Shown: positions 1 through 11,253, counted from the stretch's first letter. The stretch is DNA of 64,000 nucleotides from Phlebotomus papatasi (GCF_024763615.1 NC_077222.1:100659417-100723416); one strand, 5' to 3'. The notes: generated from the sequence alone by a model not told the origin. Translations and numbers: made by a program.

Positions 1-417
1 AGTTTAGCCAAAAAAATTGAAAAACTGTCAATTATGATTTCTAAATATGGCTTTATTTAAACTTATTCGATTTTGAGACCACATTCTTTAATTTAAATGA
101 AAGTGGTCCTATCGTGTTGTTCAAACCAAATTTCACTATTGATCTATTTTGCGAAAAATAGAGACCTCTAGCGGCCAAAACAATACTTATTTGACGTAAG
201 GTAATTGTTTGAACATTTCTATATCAAAATTATTTAAACGAATTGGAATAAACAAAAATGCTAAAGGTAAAATAGTGACCTTTGCGGAGTTGATTCTATT
301 ATTGTGGCCACCACTGAATATAGGACTCTCTCTCTCTCCGTTTCTCTCTCTACATAGTGAGTTTATATTCGAAGATTTGCAAGGTGATATACACAAATTG
401 CGATTTGCGATCTGCGA
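1..417. other. Intron 7, no recognised feature
   Basis: AT-rich intronic DNA downstream (gene sense) of exon 7. It contains a short CT-rich microsatellite at about 328-353. No exon, inverted-repeat end or other feature was recognised. Confidence 0.5.
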
Positions 418-772
418 TTTTTTTTAGCGGATCTTCGCGAGACGCGAATTTTTTCGCGGATACTCGCGAGGTGCCAATCTTTTCGCGGATTTTCGCGAGG
501 GGTGTATTTTTTCGCGGATTTTCGCGGGACGCAAATTTTTTAACGGATTCTCGCGGAGCGCGTATGTCTTCGCGGATTTTCGCGGAGCGCGTTTTTTTCG
601 CAGATTTTCGCGGGATGCAATTTTTTTCGCGGATTTTCGCGGGGCGTGTATTTTTTCGTGGATTTGCGAGGGACGCGTATTTTTTTCGCGGATTTTCGTG
701 GCACGCAAATATTTTCGCGGATTTTCGCGGGCCACGTATTTTTTGCGGATTTTCGTGGGGCGCGTATTTTTC
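418..772. repeat. CpG-rich 29-bp tandem repeat, about 12 units
   Basis: The unit is close to TTTTCGCGGATTTTCGCGG followed by about ten variable bases (for example GACGCAAATT), repeated about 12 times with substitutions and 1-2 bp length changes. It is far richer in CG dinucleotides than its surroundings. Because 29 is not a multiple of three and stop codons are rare in the unit, it opens long frames on both strands (for example 357-932 plus, 350-895 minus). These are not genes. Confidence 0.9.
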
Positions 773-868
773 GTACCAGGCTACCATTCGATTGAGAAAT
801 ATGCTTTCTAGAGTCTTTTTAACCTTTGATCTTGGAGAAACGGTTATTATTTTTGGCGAATCCGCTTT

Positions 869-1097
869 CAGTAGACTCAATCGGCTCTTTTTCAATCTGG
901 TTCAAAATTTTATTGACAATTATCACGTTTGATTTTAAAGCAAATTTGTTCAAATTCGCTGTAGTTCCTCTTAATTTATCGTGACTCTTTATATATGTTC
1001 GCCTTTTGTGCAATTTATAATGATTTTGATGCCCAAAACTCTCGATAATTTGGATGACATTTTGCCCCAAATGCCCGATTGAGAGAGAGTCTAATGT
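869..1097. mobile_element. pogo-type MITE, older copy
   Basis: It begins CAGTAGACTCAATCGGC and ends GATTGAGAGAGAGTCTAATG, with imperfect inverted ends. It matches 55223-55460 along its whole length, including internal strings such as GACATTTTGCCCCAAATGCC. The CAGTAGA... end resembles pogo/Tigger termini. No coding capacity. Confidence 0.75.
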
Positions 1098-2460
1098 ACA
1101 ACCACCCCGATAATACCCGCGAAGAGTCTTAGTGCCCAACATCCCAAGAAGGAGACAAAGGAAGACACGAGGAAACCAGAAATCGCCAAAGACATAGTCA
1201 GAGAGGCTACCATTCCCCCATTTTCATGATGATTTTCTAAAGTCTAAACCGTTGGAATGAATAAAAAAGTAGGTGAGATTGTTAAGAATCTCACCTAATA
1301 CTATTTCTAAGGGTATAACTTTATTCTGCTTATTTCACTGTTCTTGGATTTTCTCATAAGATAAGGGTTGTAAGTCCGCCAGGGTGTTGAGATACACAGG
1401 TAGGTGACATAACCACCTAAATCCGTCATAATAAGGTTTTTTTTAGATATCTTTAGAACGATCCATGGGATTCTTTTCGTCTTGAGATATGTTTTATAGT
1501 GTATATGGGAGGATATTTTGTTTATACATACCGATGACCTTGAAGTATTCCTGTTAATAATATGTAAAGGTCAAACATCGATTTAGAATTCACAATTCTA
1601 AAAATTGTACCAATTTCTTGGCCGATTTTCATGATTTTAGTTTTGAAAGGAGTATGTATTTATTTTCTATAAATTTTACCAAAATACGACCCTCTAGTAG
1701 GTAAAATCCAAAATTGTATAAAAGTGTTCCATTCCATACTATGCTATGTCTAGGAAAGCTATTTAAAGGTGCCAAATTCCTATGCTGTCCGTTTATATTT
1801 TTTCGGTTTTCGGATAACTACCAAATTATCAGCAGTTCAGTTGTAAAACTCGATCTGAGTAACATTATCTCTCGAAATAATACAATTCTAAGTCGGCTTA
1901 AAGTAGTATGAAATGGAGCCGCCGGTATATTTGAAGAATTACACAATATTCAATGGATACTCTAATTACCAAATATTTTCCAATGGGTAATAGTGGGGTC
2001 ATTGTGACGTAAGCACTTCGACACTAAATTTGCATCAATATAATTGCACTCAAATTAGTAAAATTTATTTTTTATTTTATTTGATGTCTTGTTGACCTAA
2101 CATCGTGCTTCTAGTCATGTCGTGCCACTTGGGTGACAGTATCGATTTATGAAATTCGCTTCAATCATCGACAGCATTTCAGTAAATCATATCAATATAA
2201 TATCGTGATATTTGCTCTTTATGCACAAGGATAGACTAGCAGAAGGAGTACAAAGCGACTTCATACATATTTCTCCTACATTAATTCTGCACAAAAGCTC
2301 TCATAATTTTGATTCAAGAAATCAAATGATAACCATAATTTCTTGTGCTGGAATAAGCCAGAGTGAATTTTGTGGATGGTAATAGAGCTATCGAGATTAT
2401 TTAAAGTATATCCTATTTCAATGCTAACATACATTATGTACCAAATAACAAAACACTTAC
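1098..2460. other. Intron 7: hairpin and a MITE right end
   Basis: Nothing coding was recognised. At 1270-1297 there is a perfect 11-bp hairpin (TAGGTGAGATT, 6-base loop). Around 2090-2135 the string CATGTCGTGCCACTTGGGT matches the right end of the TIR element at 31471-32036, so a decayed copy ends there. Confidence 0.5.
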
Positions 2461-2605
2461 AGTGAACAACAAGTCTCCATTTATCTTCAAGTGCACTATC
2501 AGCTATAAAAGGGTTCTCTGCTCGACATGTCAAGTACTTGCCATCGTCATCAACGGTTGGTGTAAATGTGAGCACACTCAGTGACTGATTACCAGTTTCA
2601 GAGAA
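2461..2605 (-). CDS. Sidestep-like exon 7: second half of Ig3
   Basis: The exon encodes residues 333-380. Its acceptor is CTTCACAG|TTC and its donor CACT|GTAAGT. SVLTFTPTVDDDGKYLTC carries the D-x-G-x-Y-x-C motif with C359; RAENPFIADSALEDKW and RLVVH follow, the usual end of Ig3 in this family. It ends in phase 1 with T, which would normally complete a Tyr codon in the next exon. I searched bases 1-2460 on the minus strand for the expected next Ig domain and did not find it, so the rest of the gene lies outside the window or in unassembled sequence. Confidence 0.94.
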
Positions 2606-2791
2606 CTGTGAAGAGAACTTCATTTAAATATATTTTAATTTCAAAATAGTAAATGTAACAAATTCCATGGAAAAAGGAGGAAATGCCCATTTGATGTCCT
2701 ACTCCCAAAACAAAAAAAAATATGGCTTAATGTAGAGTTTTACATTTGCTTGAGCATCTCCACCTCCCTTTTTCCAATTGCATTTACATAC

Positions 2792-2943
2792 GTTTTTCGA
2801 CATGCGCTTTATTTGACGAGTGCCCTTCCACCATGTGATCACAGCTTCCGGTCGGGATCCGGAACTCTTGCATTCCACATCGTATCGTCTCTCGGCCGAT
2901 ACGACCCTTTCCTTTGTGAGTATGTGCACAGCAACGGGTTTTA
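2792..2943 (-). CDS. Sidestep-like exon 6: first half of Ig3
   Basis: The exon encodes residues 282-332. Its acceptor is TTTCCAG|TAAA and its donor AAC|GTATGT. LKPVAVHILTKERVVSAE leads to RRYDVECKSSGSRP with C306, then AVITWWKGTRQIKR with the double tryptophan W319/W320. The S-G-S-R-P...I-T-W-W-K-G string is a family hallmark. The exon ends in phase 0, unlike its upstream neighbours, and the next exon starts in phase 0 as required. Confidence 0.95.
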
Positions 2944-3031
2944 CTGGAAAATTTTGCGGTGTGAAATGACAAAAAGTTAGTACTGAAAAGTCAATCATGA
3001 AGAGATACTCAATCTACGGTCAAATACGTAC

Positions 3032-3235
3032 GATTTACATCCAATATGACCACTTTATTGTTAGGGGGCGTCAAATTTGTATTGCTGGCCACACAAACAA
3101 GTCGTGCATTCAAATGCTGTCTTCCGATGTTTGGGTATGATAAGTGATTTACGGTGACACCGTCCGGTCGATGTTCAAACGATTCATCAATGACGGTATT
3201 GTCCAAATACCATGTAACATTGGGTCGTGGTCGTC
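3032..3235 (-). CDS. Sidestep-like exon 5: second half of Ig2
   Basis: The exon encodes residues 214-281. Its acceptor is CTACAG|GACG and its donor ATC|GTACGT. The text GRPRPNVTWYLDN continues the G-x-P-x-P-x-V-x-W motif of Ig2 from exon 4. LNARLVCVASN carries C261, which pairs with C209. NKVVILDVN closes the domain. There is a sequon at N219. The exon ends in phase 1, and its final C joins TA of exon 6 to give Leu282. The next intron is only 88 bp. Confidence 0.95.
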
Positions 3236-4064
3236 CTGTAGATTAGGTTTTCCAAGAATAAATATTGCCTCTCTTATTATTTGAATATCTCCTATGCCAA
3301 AGGAATCTATCTCCCCACAATAGACAAACACTTTTTTTTTCTATGTGGTATGGGTCGTATAATGTCAACAGCCTCTTCAAACCCAACCCCTTGGTACCCT
3401 CCCTCTGTATTCCTGAACTTTCTATCTTCTTTGTTTTCCGTGTGTCATAGTAAGAAAATTAATTAAAAACCACTTTCATTAATAAAAGTAAGTGCATCTT
3501 TCAGCACTTTCTTTATTGTTACTTTATCACCCCTCTTGCACCACCCATCAGCTTCATCGTCAGTTTTCTCAACTCTTACTGCTTGCAACAATAACTTTTT
3601 CAACCTAAGATCTTGCTGCAGCAGTGTTATAAGATATTTCACTTCATTCACAGATTATAGGTATGATATGCAAAAGGAACTATACACTTGAGGCAATAAT
3701 TATATTCTCACTTGAGTTGAGAGAAACGGGGTGACTCTTGCAAACATCGCACCGACAGTAAAATATAACAGTTTCCGCTCAAGGGAAATTCAGGAAAATT
3801 AAAATAGCAAAGAAAAGTTGTTTTACAGCTTTAACGTACAGAAAATATTGTGAATATTTTGAAACAACTTTAACGATTATGGTATTGTCTATTTTCTAAT
3901 TGAAAGTTTCTGTGTAATGAAGTGCATTAACATAGAACAATTCGTTTACACAATAACAAAAATAAGTTCTAACTGTTCTAACTGCAACTCGTATAACTAT
4001 CTCTTAACAAATTTTAATAATCAAAGTATCTTTCAATGAGCTGAATACAAAACAATGCACAGTA

Positions 4065-4264
4065 GGGGAAAGTACTCTCCCTTCGAACGTTCATGCCTTC
4101 GAATAATGTGAATTTTCTTTCATTTACCCTAAGAAACTTACATATTTCTATTGAATATTAGGTAGCTTATCATCAATTATTGATAATTACGTGACAATTG
4201 TATGCAAGTCTCTTAGGAAAATTAAAAGAAAATTCACATTATTCAAAGGGAGAGTACTTTCCCC
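4065..4264. mobile_element. MITE family A (palindromic, TA target)
   Basis: Long inverted ends start GGGGAAAGTACTCTCCCTTC and the element ends AGAGTACTTTCCCC, with TA duplicated on both sides (4063-4064, 4265-4266). The right arm lacks a short stretch that other copies retain. Related copies are at 14805, 19758, 23795, 40361 and 41157. The TA target and lack of coding sequence fit a Tc1/mariner-superfamily non-autonomous element. Confidence 0.88.
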
Positions 4265-4781
4265 TATTTGGCTAGTAAAAATCTAAATCTTTATAAAAAT
4301 TAATTAAATTTATGAAAAAAGCATCGAGAAGGAACCGAGTTTGAAAATTTATATTGCTAATCCGTAATTTCAAAATTCATTTTTCACTGGTGTTTCCTCA
4401 ATAATATCAAATTATATTAACGTCCTTGACCAATTTCATTTATTTAACAATAAATAACTATGCTAAATTAATTAAACTTACAGTACGAGTAAGAACCATA
4501 AGTTTGTTACGGAGTTTATTTATAGTGAAACAAGCTTGAACATTTTTAAAAACTAAGCTTTTATTTCCGTTATATTCCATGGTTGTTACTCTTCCTAATT
4601 TTAGGATTGGAAGAAAATAATTGAAACTTTTCAATACTAATAAAATTAATTAAAATTAATAATGCAACATTTCATCGATCAAAAGTTTGTTGCGGTGTAC
4701 GAAACAATGAAGATACCGGCCGAGCCAAGAAACACTGTCAAATCCAAATGATTTGAATGACTTTTCGGTCAGATGAAATGT

Positions 4782-4926
4782 AGCAGATAGTGGACGGAAA
4801 AATAGACCTATCTATTTACTCTTTAGTCCTTCACAAAGGATTAAAATAAAGACTCTTTAATTCTTCACTGTGAAGAATTAAAGAGTAAAAATCAAGAGAG
4901 GTCTATTTTTCCGTCCACTATCTGCT
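4782..4926. mobile_element. Hairpin MITE with AGCAGATAGTGGACGG ends
   Basis: Left end AGCAGATAGTGGACGGAAAA and right end TTTTCCGTCCACTATCTGCT are near-perfect inverted copies. The centre (TTAATTCTTCACTGTGAAGA) is also self-complementary, so the whole ~145 bp folds into one hairpin. Target duplication unclear. Single copy in this window. Confidence 0.75.
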
Positions 4927-4929
4927 CCA

Positions 4930-6217
4930 AATGATTTGATTTTGTGGATTAACTTCTTTTCATGTGTTTATGAGTATTTCCAAGGATTCTTTTGGTAAAA
5001 AAGTCATCTTTACGAGAAAACAATATTATGTGAAATCGTAGAAGGATTAGAGTTGAAAGAACACCTGTTCGTCAAGGAACTCCTATTGGCAGTTTTGTCA
5101 AAATATTGAAATTTATTTCAATATTTATTTTTATTGAAAACTAAAATTATTTTTTTCCCAATCTAAATTATTAGAAAGAGTAATAAAGCATAGAATGTAA
5201 TGGAGCTAAAAATTTAATTTTTATTTTAAAGCCTCCTTCACTGAAAATGAGCACCGTAACAAACTTATGATTCCTACTGTATTTTCCTCGATTTAGAGTA
5301 AGTTCACTCCACATAAATTCCGTTAAAATTTTAAAAATATTGTTCACATTTGAGAATTGAAAAATGTTATCGATACCCCTCAAACGTTCACATTTGAGGA
5401 AGTTTACTGTATTGTCCTTTTCGAGATGTCCATCGACGTATGCAGTCAAATAGAAACACCCAAGATAGGCGACTCTTGCACTACCTACGCTCTATCTAGC
5501 GTAACAAAATTTGAATTCAGTAATTCATTTAAGTCTTGAGAGATTTTATTCTTCATTGACAGAACATTTGCTTATTGTAATTAAACAGATTGTAATAAAG
5601 AAGTGCGTCACAAAAAAAATAATTCTAAGGATTCTGTAATTTATTGCATTTGAGATTCTATCAGAATCTTTTGAATGATTCCCCATATTTACCCATATTT
5701 TTTAATGTAGAGACAGACACGTTTCTTATCAAAAGCTTTTTTGAAAAATTACCAGAAACGCATAGTTTTTGTTAGAATAAAGAAAAATGGTTTATGATAA
5801 AATTTGAGTGGAATAAATGACCTATCAGAAAAAAAAACTATATCAGTATGAGTAGCGACTACCACATCAAACAAACCCTACAGCCTGTCATTAGGTAATT
5901 GAAGTGTGAAAATTAAGTAATTATGATGAATTTTTCCAATAACTTCTTCGAAATGATTAATTAAAATTAAATATTTAAACATCGTTTAAGAGGAAATGCT
6001 ATACATAACAAAATGCTATGAAAGGACATTTAACAGGAAACATTTTCACTGAAATTCCAAAAATTTTCGCAATAATATCACCGGATGCAAACCATCAATT
6101 TAATTTCATTTCAATCTATGTCTTATTCAGTAATATTAATTTCCCATAGTATTTTAACAAATGTACAGTGAAAATAAAATTGTATCAATGTTTTATTTAT
6201 CTCTTTAAGGGCGAGTA
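4930..6217. other. Intron 4, no recognised feature
   Basis: AT-rich intronic DNA with many short poly-A and poly-T runs. Short open frames here have no recognisable domain and no splice context matching the gene. Confidence 0.5.
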
Positions 6218-6425
6218 GGGGAGAGCTTGCATATTTGAGACGCGGTGGATTATTCTTTGATTATTGTATAAATGTGACAAAAACACTAATCGAGTTATTT
6301 TAATAAAGTCTATACTATTAAGTATACTAAAAGTGCTATACAAAATTTCAAGATAATTTTCTGAGTTTTGGGAATAATGCCTTAAGGTCAAAACATAAAA
6401 ATTGTCTCAATCATGCCGGTTCTCT
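6218..6425. mobile_element. MITE family C, short form
   Basis: Begins GGGGAGAGCTTGCATATTTG and ends ATGCCGGTTCTCTCC, flanked by TA on both sides. Its ends resemble those of the longer element at 59255-60100. It directly abuts the (ATT)n tail of the SINE that starts at 6428. Confidence 0.65.
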
Positions 6426-7188
6426 CCTATTATTATTATTAATCGTATCAAATTTTTATATTACATCATAAGGTAATCGTTTTTTTTTTACAATGTTATA
6501 TTCCGTGTTGGAGGACTCTGTTAAGACCATTGTACACCGCCCAGGACCGCCTTCCCGTGGTGTGAATGCTTCATCCATGCTGCCGGACTTGTTAGGCAAA
6601 GGCGGTGCTATTACATTACATTTTTATTACGTATGAAAATAGTCTAGGGTAAGTGCTCATAATTTTGGACAGTTTCTAAATTTGGACACTTTGAGGGTAA
6701 AATTGGACACTAAAAATAAATTGATTAAAATGATGGATTTTTATTCCAATATTTGATGAAAAATGAATTCTATCTAAATATTTGTTCTTTTTCGATGATT
6801 TTGACACTAAATACGTTAAATTTTGAATATGATTTGAGTTGAAATTGCTTTGTTGAAAATTAAGTGTGAGCAATTGCTTACGAGAAATATGACAGAACTT
6901 CGTGGCTTACTTCAGTCTTATTTAGTTTTGGTGAAGTACTAACAAAGTTTGTTCGCTGTTTTTGAGTGATATTATTGAATATTCATTGAATATTGTGTTG
7001 ATTCACGTTACTGATGATTTGTACATTTGACCTGAAGTGAGATTTGCCTTGTGAATTATATTTTTCGTGTGAAAAATGGGAAATTTTTTAAGACATTCAC
7101 CAGTGAGGTGATGATTCTTATTTTGGACAGGTGTTTTTCTCACGAAATTTCGTGAAGTTTTAGCTTTTGTGATGACTAGGTTGGACAA

Positions 7189-7320
7189 ATGCCTGGAGAA
7201 ACAAAGGAGCATCATCTCTACGAAAGAGATGTAGCGAGAAATGCCTTGAAAGGCTCCCGGAAAGGTCAGGGAATGAGCGAATCTGCACGTACTTGGAGTA
7301 TCGAAGTCAACTCACTTTAA
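7189..7320 (+). pseudogene. Psq/CENP-B-like transposase N-terminal fragment
   Basis: A 43-codon open frame from ATG 7189 to TAA 7318-7320 encodes YERDVARNALKGSRKGQGMS, followed by ESARTWSIEVNSL. The spacing of Y, D, AL, R-x-G and the A-R-x-W-x-I segment resembles the Pipsqueak-type helix-turn-helix at the start of pogo-like transposases. It stops exactly where the IP-x-S/T-L recognition helix would follow, so it is broken. Confidence 0.55.
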
Positions 7321-7369
7321 TGAATGATATGGAAAGTTTCCGGGCTTCTTGTGACATTCTACGTTTCCC

Positions 7370-7474
7370 TTACATGAACAGGAAGAGGACTTGGTAAGAT
7401 TGGTTCATAAAATGAAGAACAATGGGCATCCTATTGAGGCGGATTATCTGTCCAAATTTACAGACAAGTTGTAA
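7370..7474 (+). pseudogene. Transposase CENP-B-type HTH fragment
   Basis: The frame reads LHEQEEDLVRLVHKMKNNGH, then PIEADYLSKF and a stop. It resembles the E-E-x-x-L-V-x-x-x-x-x-M...G-x-P-I segment of the second helix-turn-helix of pogo-like/CENP-B transposases. It lies downstream of the Psq-like piece in the same element but in another frame, so the coding region is frameshifted. No DDE catalytic region remains. Confidence 0.5.
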
Positions 7475-7784
7475 AAATTAATAACCAAGTTGTCCAAAAT
7501 AAGAGTCAAATTCACCTCTACATATCAATTCATTTTTAAACGTATTAAAACTAATTTTAGTAAAAATGAGATGATAAATAGCTTGCCAAGTTTCTAAACA
7601 ATCCTTCTGAAAAAAGAGTAACAAAAAAAGTCAATTAGTATTGAAAATATCGCACTTCAAACTTGGGATATCGATGCTTATATGCAGACTGTCCAAAATT
7701 ATGAGCACTTCCCCTATATCAGGCATTCAGATCTTTGCACCGGGCGGTATTCGAACTCACAACTGAGTAAAAGACGGGGATCTA

Positions 7785-8283
7785 CACAGAAAATAACATT
7801 TTGTAAAAATGTTCGTAAATGTTTGTGAATTCCTATGGGGGAGTTACGAATTGCTCGTGAATCGTATAACCCACAAACACTTTCGTAAAAGTTTGTATTT
7901 TTTTTCACAAACATTGTTCGTAATATGATTACTTGACGAGCATTTTTTGTACTTTTACAAACATTTGTTCGTAAATGTTCGTAGACACACAAAAATGATC
8001 GTAAAATTTTGTCATTTGTTCGTAAATGTTTGTTTTCCTGTCGAACATTTACGAACAAATGAGAAAATTTTACGAACATTTTTTTGTGTTTACGAACATT
8101 TACAAGCAAATGTTTGTAATAGTACAAAAAATGTTCGTCAAATGATCATGTTACGAACAATGTTTGTGAAAAAGTACAAACTTTTACAAATTTGTAGGTT
8201 ATACGAAACACGAGCATTTCGTAACTCCCCCATAGAAATTCACAAACATTTACGAACACTTCTACAAAATATTTTTTTCTGTG
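7785..8283. mobile_element. Foldback MITE, nearly full-length palindrome
   Basis: About 250 bp at the left is repeated inverted at the right: CACAGAAAATAACATTTTG against CAAAATATTTTTTTCTGTG, and CCTATGGGGGAGTTACGAA against TTCGTAACTCCCCCATAG. TA lies on both sides (7783-7784, 8284-8285). The arms contain many copies of GTTCGTAAATGTT. Open frames on both strands are by-products. Half or diverged copies occur at 26409, 41889, 36110 and 49485. Confidence 0.88.
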
Positions 8284-8330
8284 TATCTGCCCAAGGGTCG
8301 CCGGTCTTGCCTATTACGCAATTGAGATTT

Positions 8331-9273
8331 TCTAAGGACGAGAAAAAGGACTAAGGACGAGTATGTCCACTAGTCTTTCAGTTATTATAACATTGTTTTT
8401 TTTATGTTGCAAGTTTTATAGAATGTGTAGACTATTTTTTTAATGGGTTTTTGTCCGTTTCTGTCCAGTTTGAAATAATACAAATTACTTAAATAATTCC
8501 CATCTGGAAAATTGAATTCTCATAAGTTTTCTTTCCTAAACTCTTACTGCTTTTGAAATTTTTTAATTTAAAGGGGAATGGGGTAATGTTAATGACAGGT
8601 TGCATGTAAACACCAACAACGGCCTTACTTCGAAATGTGTAATTATTTTTATTATTATAATTAATTTTAATATTGTTTCTCCATGTCGCTTTTGGTTTAA
8701 ATGTTTTTGAGACTTATGCGTGTTTTAGTTTTATTGAACGTAACTTTTCCTTTTGTTTGTTATTCTATTTTTTTTATTTATTTAATTGCAAACAAAAAAA
8801 TTTGACTATAAATTCAAGAATATATAAGACTCCGGGAACTTAAATTGGATGTGAATCCCCGAGGCGTTTAATTTCAGAAGTTCTTTGCCAATGAATTGAT
8901 CTAAAATCCTTATCTCTTTGACGCTAAGAGATCGGAGTTTAAGTTCAGCATTACCTGAAAAATTAACAATGTCTTGAGATTTGCAAATTACGATTAAAAC
9001 TAAATGATCAAGGATTTAGGATTAGGGCATTGGCATTCATTGGATGGATTTTGAAATTAAATTCCTATGTGTTTCTATTTAAGAATTTTTCATTTTTCTG
9101 TGTGTACAAATAATATTATTTACATTATGTAAATATAAGATTTCGACTGACCACAAATTTATCTTTTTCTGATATTCTTTTACTGGCTCTTAAATTGAAA
9201 AAAAGATTAGGACCAGGAAAAAAACTCCATTTTAGTTAGTAAAGAAAAATTAAATTGATCAAAAAATCTTATA
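8331..9273. other. Intron 4, no recognised feature
   Basis: AT-rich. Around 8572-8600 the string GGGGAATGGGGTAATGTTAA looks like a MITE end without a visible partner. Nothing coding was recognised. Confidence 0.4.
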
Positions 9274-9600
9274 GGGTAATTGTACCAAATTTCGGACAGC
9301 TTGCAATTTCGGCCGCTTCTTTCGTTCCTCAAATTTGCATAAATTTTTACTTTTTGCGTACTCCAAAGATTATACAACGCAAAAAAAACAAAAACATTAT
9401 CGCTCCGACGAACGAAATGATGTGAAAAAGGCTTTGGAAGAATTCCGGAAGGGCAAGAAACTATGAAAATCACGGTGGCAGAAATATTATCCAAAGCTAT
9501 TTCTATATTTTTTATTAATTTTAAAATGTATTGAGAGTGATTTTAGGGTAAACAAAAATCGTAAACTACCTCACAAGGTTTCAAGCTACATTGTTTAAGA
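9274..9600 (+). mobile_element. pogo-derived repeat D (right end not found)
   Basis: Begins GGGTAATTGTACCAAATTTC after TA and matches 32474 onward (GGGTAAGTGTACCAAATTCC) for more than 200 bp. At 9395-9466 both copies encode a similar peptide, here HYRSDERNDVKKALEEFRKG, ending at TGA. This resembles the first helix of a Psq/CENP-B transposase. The matching right terminus could not be located, so the end given is approximate. Confidence 0.6.
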
Positions 9601-10074
9601 AGTAACTGATTAAAATTATATACGAATGAAAAATGAAATTCCTAGAGTTCCAAGAACAGGTTCGAAATTCCTTATTGATTCGATCACTGATAAAGGCTTG
9701 GAGACCGAGACAAAAGCTTTGAAAAGAGTTGCCGTTTTTCCAAGAGTGAGTGACTTCACTTCCTCCACGAATTCCAATTCACTTCTACAAAATTTTCCTA
9801 TAACATCGCATCGGTTCTTTCACAATTCTGGTGGTACCGTCAATACCGTAGATAGAGTGGACTCTACCGCCTGCTTTTCATAGGATTTTCTTTAATTCTA
9901 GAACTTAAAAATGGCATTTATCGATCAGATAATTTTCCGATCGACGAAGACCATCCTTAAATACTAGAACTAAAGAAAAACTTACGAATCTAATGAGATC
10001 AAACTTATCCTAAAGATCATAGTCACCCGCATCTACGATAGCATTACACTATTTTTTGGACTTAAAATGTATTA
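9601..10074. other. Intron 4; unassigned 85-aa frame and short inverted repeat
   Basis: An 85-codon plus-strand frame at 9626-9883 has slightly more balanced composition than its neighbours but no recognisable domain, so it is not called as a gene. At 9888-9975 TTCTAGAACTTAAAAATGG faces ACCATCCTTAAATACTAGAA as an imperfect inverted repeat. Its AAGACCATCCTTAA end is shared with the small palindrome at 58455-58530. Confidence 0.4.
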
Positions 10075-10934
10075 GGCGATTTGAGGCTACTTTGAGCTGT
10101 GGGGCTACATTGTTATACGATTTTTTCGCATATTTCTAATGGAAACTGGATTTTAACATGATGTAATTTGAATAAACGAAATAATTGTGGATCTAAATAA
10201 ACTAATTGTAAAGACCAGCTTCATTTAGAAGTAAACTCTTAGAAAAATTTAGTCCCAACTACCTCATACACAGTTATGGAAACTATAATAAATATATAGT
10301 AAGTATAGACCCATCCATATATTTAACTAGGGTAACTAAATGAAATAGTTGACCAATATTAGTTACAGTGTCTTTTTCATTTAGTTATCATAACTAAATT
10401 AGATTAGTAACGGGTACTATAACATATTAGTTACAATAACTAAATAAATGGGGTTGATACCCATCTTATTGGCTGTAATAACTATATCATATTAGTTGTG
10501 GTTACTATATAGCTCGAAAAAGCTTCAACGCATAAGTAAAAAACCACTCTTTACTATTGGATAAGTTGTCAGAACTTTATGAAATATAGGCCCATTTATT
10601 TGCATTAGTTGTGAGAACTAAAGGGAATTAGTGACCAATATTAATTGGGATATCGATTTCATTTAATTAACACAAGCAAATACAATTATATGAATCCATT
10701 ATGAACTAATTGCCTCAACTTATCCACGTAAATATTGCCTTATATTCTCACTACTAATAAATTTATTATGAGTAAAATGTTTTAAGATTATAAGAACTAT
10801 TTTAAATAGATTTGATAATAATCACCCGATCAACTAATTTTCATTAGTAATGATGTTTAGACTTTTCTAAGGGTGTAGGCAAATAAGTCGTATAACAATA
10901 TAGCCCCATCGTTCAAAGTAACCCCATCTCCCCT
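10075..10934. mobile_element. MITE family E with about 50-bp inverted ends
   Basis: The left end contains GGGGCTACATTGTTATACGA, and the right end contains its inverse TCGTATAACAATATAGCCCC. TA flanks are at 10073-10074 and 10935-10936. The interior holds many imperfect copies of TTAGTTA/TAACTAA, many of them facing each other. No coding capacity. Confidence 0.8.
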
Positions 10935-11253
10935 TACTTAACATTTAGAAACAGATATTTTCTGACCATTTTTTAAGAATCTACTGCCAACTTTGCTGTA
11001 GCTTTTATTACTTTATATTCATAAGTGCGTTATATTCATACGATCCATACCACTTATATAGTTATTAAGGATATAATAATGTTTGTGCTTAAATTATGTT
11101 CCCACAATTTGTACATTAAATTCTTAAATTATCCAACTGTTAAAATACTTCTATCTTGAACTGTATATCCTGAGCTTCGGGGCATTCCCAAAGAAGTTCA
11201 TGGAAAAAATTTTGTTTGGGTGAACTTCCTGTTAATTCAAAGCGACAACCTAC

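Larger units (their letters stand above)
6647..7714 (+). mobile_element. pogo-like DNA transposon, internally decayed
   Basis: Ends are GGGTAAGTGCTCATAATTTT and AAAATTATGAGCACTTCCCC, with TA flanks at 6645-6646 and 7715-7716. It is 1068 bp, too short for an intact pogo-like element. It retains two transposase fragments on the plus strand (listed separately), so it is a deletion or decay derivative rather than a pure MITE. Confidence 0.85.
6428..8330 (-). mobile_element. SINE family 2 copy split by two later insertions
   Basis: Three pieces (6428-6646, 7715-7784, 8284-8330) line up with the uninterrupted SINE at 50335-50652. Shared strings include CAGATCTTTGCACCGGGCGG and the tRNA-like A-box region. 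The first interruption (6647-7714) and second (7785-8283) each sit between TA duplications. In minus sense the tRNA-like head is at 8330 and the (TAA)n tail at 6428. Confidence 0.85.

Noticed and set aside
418..772. CRISPR-like array of short repeats
   Set aside because: There are no unique spacers between repeats; the units are contiguous and degenerate, and the genome is eukaryotic.
350..932. 181- and 191-codon frames on opposite strands
   Set aside because: Both lie over the 29-bp tandem repeat and are products of a stop-poor unit.
1270..1297. Hairpin as a terminator or microRNA
   Set aside because: Eleven-base stem is too short for a microRNA precursor, and intrinsic terminators do not apply in a eukaryotic intron.
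2750..2980. 76-codon plus-strand frame
   Set aside because: Shadow of Sidestep-like exon 6.
7714..8354. 137- and 135-codon frames on opposite strands
   Set aside because: They are mirror readings of the foldback palindrome at 7785-8283.
9626..9883. 85-codon plus-strand frame
   Set aside because: No domain resemblance; lies in an intron between mobile elements.
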